NCBI GenBank assembly: GCA_039028155.1
Contig: JBCCIS010000016.1
Location: 1-64,000 of the forward strand
Source of the DNA: Pseudomonadota bacterium
GTDB taxonomy: Bacteria > Pseudomonadota > Alphaproteobacteria > SP197
Reading direction: 5' to 3'
DNA: 64,000 bases
Both the position numbers and the translations under genes were made by a program. This document shows positions 62,971 to 64,000 of this stretch, piece by piece. The stretch's first letter is position 1; every line of letters starts with the position of its first letter. Below the pieces are notes generated by a model. It was not told where the DNA came from. It was given only the letters and a program-made list of their open reading frames with translations, and did no database searches.

Positions 62971-63483
62971 ATGAAACGTTACGGCAATGCGATCGTCGCC
63001 GTCGTGGTCATGTTGAGCGTTGCAGGATTATCCGTTGCCGCGCTTGCCGATGATGCGACCGAAGAAGCTGACAAAAAAGTTGCCTATGAATCCATCGAAC
63101 TATGGCTGAGCGGCACGACTTTGAAGCCTGAAGACGTTATGGCGCCGAACTATGTCAATCATTTGGACTCTCAGATAGGCCATGGCGACGCGCCGCAACA
63201 GAGGGACCTTGAGGCGCTCAAAGAGGATCTCGCACAGTTTCACGCAGCCTTCACCGATGTGCATGTGACGTCAAAGGAACAGGTTGCCGAAGGCGATATG
63301 GTTGCCACGCGGGTCGTGCTCAGTGCGGTTCACAGCGGCTCGTATCTCGGCGAAGAACCGACCGGCAAGACGATCACCTTCGACTCCGTCGAATTCACGC
63401 GCGTTGAAAACGGCAAGATCGTCGAGACGTGGGTGACCTGGGACAAGTACGGACTGTTCCAGCAGATCGGGCTCGTGAAGTGA
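62971..63483 (+). CDS. Secreted SnoaL/NTF2-like protein
   Basis: About 170 residues from ATG 62971, with GGAGGAGGG before it. Residues 1-27 form a signal peptide (NAIVAVVVMLSVAGLSVAAL, cleavage after ADD-like site). The mature part has the NTF2/SnoaL fold: YVNHLDSQIGHGD, LKEDLAQFHAAFTDVHVT, VATRVVLSAVHSGSYLG and VEFTRVENGKIVETWVTWDK. Such ester-cyclase-like proteins bind or isomerise small molecules. It lies between the radical-SAM gene and the decayed duplicate of its 3' end. Confidence 0.85.
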   Translation: MKRYGNAIVAVVVMLSVAGLSVAALADDATEEADKKVAYESIELWLSGTTLKPEDVMAPNYVNHLDSQIGHGDAPQQRDLEALKEDLAQFHAAFTDVHVTSKEQVAEGDMVATRVVLSAVHSGSYLGEEPTGKTITFDSVEFTRVENGKIVETWVTWDKYGLFQQIGLVK

Positions 63484-63517
63484 CAGAGGCGTCACAATTG
63501 TAAGCCAATCCGTTGCG

Positions 63518-63813
63518 CCGCATACTGGACAAGACGAACACGCCGCCCGCGACGCTAACCCCCGCGCGCCAAATCGCGATCGCAAACGGCGCGCGCTATG
63601 CTTACACCGGCAACGTGCACGACCGCGACGGCGACACGACGGTTTGCCCGTCTTGCGGCACACCACTGATCGGCCGTGATTGGTACGAACTCACCCACTG
63701 GGGACTGCAGCAGTGCAGCAGGTCGGCCATTGCGGCACGGCGATCGCCGGCGTGTTCGAACAGAGCCCTGGGACCCTGGGGCCGCAAACGCCAGCCCGTG
63801 CGGCTTAGCTCCA
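63518..63813 (+). pseudogene. Decayed duplicate of the radical-SAM gene 3' end
   Basis: 63518-63813 matches 62589-62884 of the radical-SAM gene (296 bases each). Translated, it gives LDKTNTPPATLT, YAYTGNVHDRDGDTTVCPSC and RDWYELTHWGLQQ, the same residues as the original, in a fragment that starts mid-gene. From about 63709 on there are indels (GCAGCAGTGCAGCAGGTC), so the zinc-ribbon CGNCG part is lost, while the end GRKRQPVRLS returns in frame. It lacks the radical-SAM cysteines and cannot work alone. Confidence 0.88.
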
Positions 63814-63845
63814 TGTCACCCTGACGGAGCCAATTGCGTGCACGA

Positions 63846-64000
63846 CCCTCACCCTCCCAGCGCTTCGCGCCGGGCCCGCCCTCTCCCGCTGACGGGAGAG
63901 GGAGTTCTTCGCCAGCCATTTTCCTTTGCCCCCGCGTGAGTGGGGGAGAGGGTTGCGCAGGCTTGGGCGCATCAGCGCCTTAGCCGAAGCTGGGTGAGGG
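63846..64000. repeat. CCCTCACCC-bounded intergenic palindromic repeat, copy 2
   Basis: CCCTCACCC (63846-63854) and GGGTGAGGG (63992-64000) are perfect 9-bp terminal inverted repeats, 155 bp end to end. Inside, CCCTCTCCCG (63879-63888) and CGGGAGAGGG (63893-63902) form a perfect 10-bp hairpin. Much of the first half matches the copy at 53660-53773. It may continue past the window. Confidence 0.8.

Overview
The window is GC-rich, densely coded bacterial chromosome, most likely from an alphaproteobacterium of Rhodospirillales/Hyphomicrobiales type. That placement is an inference. It rests on separate glyQ and glyS genes, a serine-cycle sga-mtkA-mtkB cluster, gamma-butyrobetaine-type dioxygenase catabolism, many orphan polyamine-type binding proteins, and intergenic repeats bounded by CCCTCACCC. 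I see no phage, plasmid or complete insertion sequence.

Layout. 1-1903: a Cys-rich repeat protein whose C-terminus resembles P460-type cytochromes (5' partial, frame broken just before the haem motif), a secreted rhodanese and a cytochrome c. 1929-5488: a Sel1/SPOR envelope protein, then a membrane ferredoxin-adenylate cyclase coupled to an unknown exported protein. 5623-7536: FIST and HAD-IIA proteins. 7555-14959: catabolic genes (gamma-butyrobetaine-type dioxygenase, class II aldolase, GlxA/AraC regulator, phytanoyl-CoA-type dioxygenase, class III aminotransferase) and an Xre-type regulator. 15086-19568: two paralogous orphan binding proteins, a GFA protein and an amidohydrolase. 19580-22762: a LysR regulator, a regulatory-looking gap and a membrane methyltransferase. 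23032-26012: an unfamiliar two-gene LamG/Vps62-like cassette beside tRNA-Pro(CGG).

26211-29313 is housekeeping: polyprenyl synthase, DUF2007, TrmN6-like methyltransferase and S49 peptidase. 29633-32952 holds serine-glyoxylate aminotransferase and malate-CoA ligase, the core of a serine cycle. 32976-34689 is a ureohydrolase divergent from a TetR regulator across an elaborate operator. 34776-44995 has a Cache-HAMP-cyclase, an alcohol dehydrogenase coupled to an enolase-superfamily enzyme, GltS, two more orphan binding proteins with clear terminators, an ABM-hydrolase fusion and an SDR.

45664-47567 is the most notable system: a small EACC1-like protein overlapping a membrane-anchored caspase-like protease, which looks like a conflict or programmed-death effector pair. 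47641-53655 has glyQ-glyS-ppdK. 53793-59394 has ygfZ divergent from a tightly overlapping glycosylation operon (three glycosyltransferases and an asparagine synthetase). 59413-62922 is an AmmeMemoRadiSam locus whose operon includes a metallo-beta-lactamase-fold protein that has lost its metal ligands. 62971-64000 has a SnoaL-like secreted protein, a decayed duplicate of the radical-SAM gene's 3' end, and a palindromic repeat.

Themes: uptake and breakdown of nitrogenous or quaternary-amine compounds (four FTWSGY binding proteins, a dioxygenase, aldolases, an aminotransferase, an amidohydrolase and a ureohydrolase), C1/C2 assimilation by the serine cycle, and two different class III nucleotide cyclases. 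No ABC permease or ATPase is present for any of the four binding proteins.
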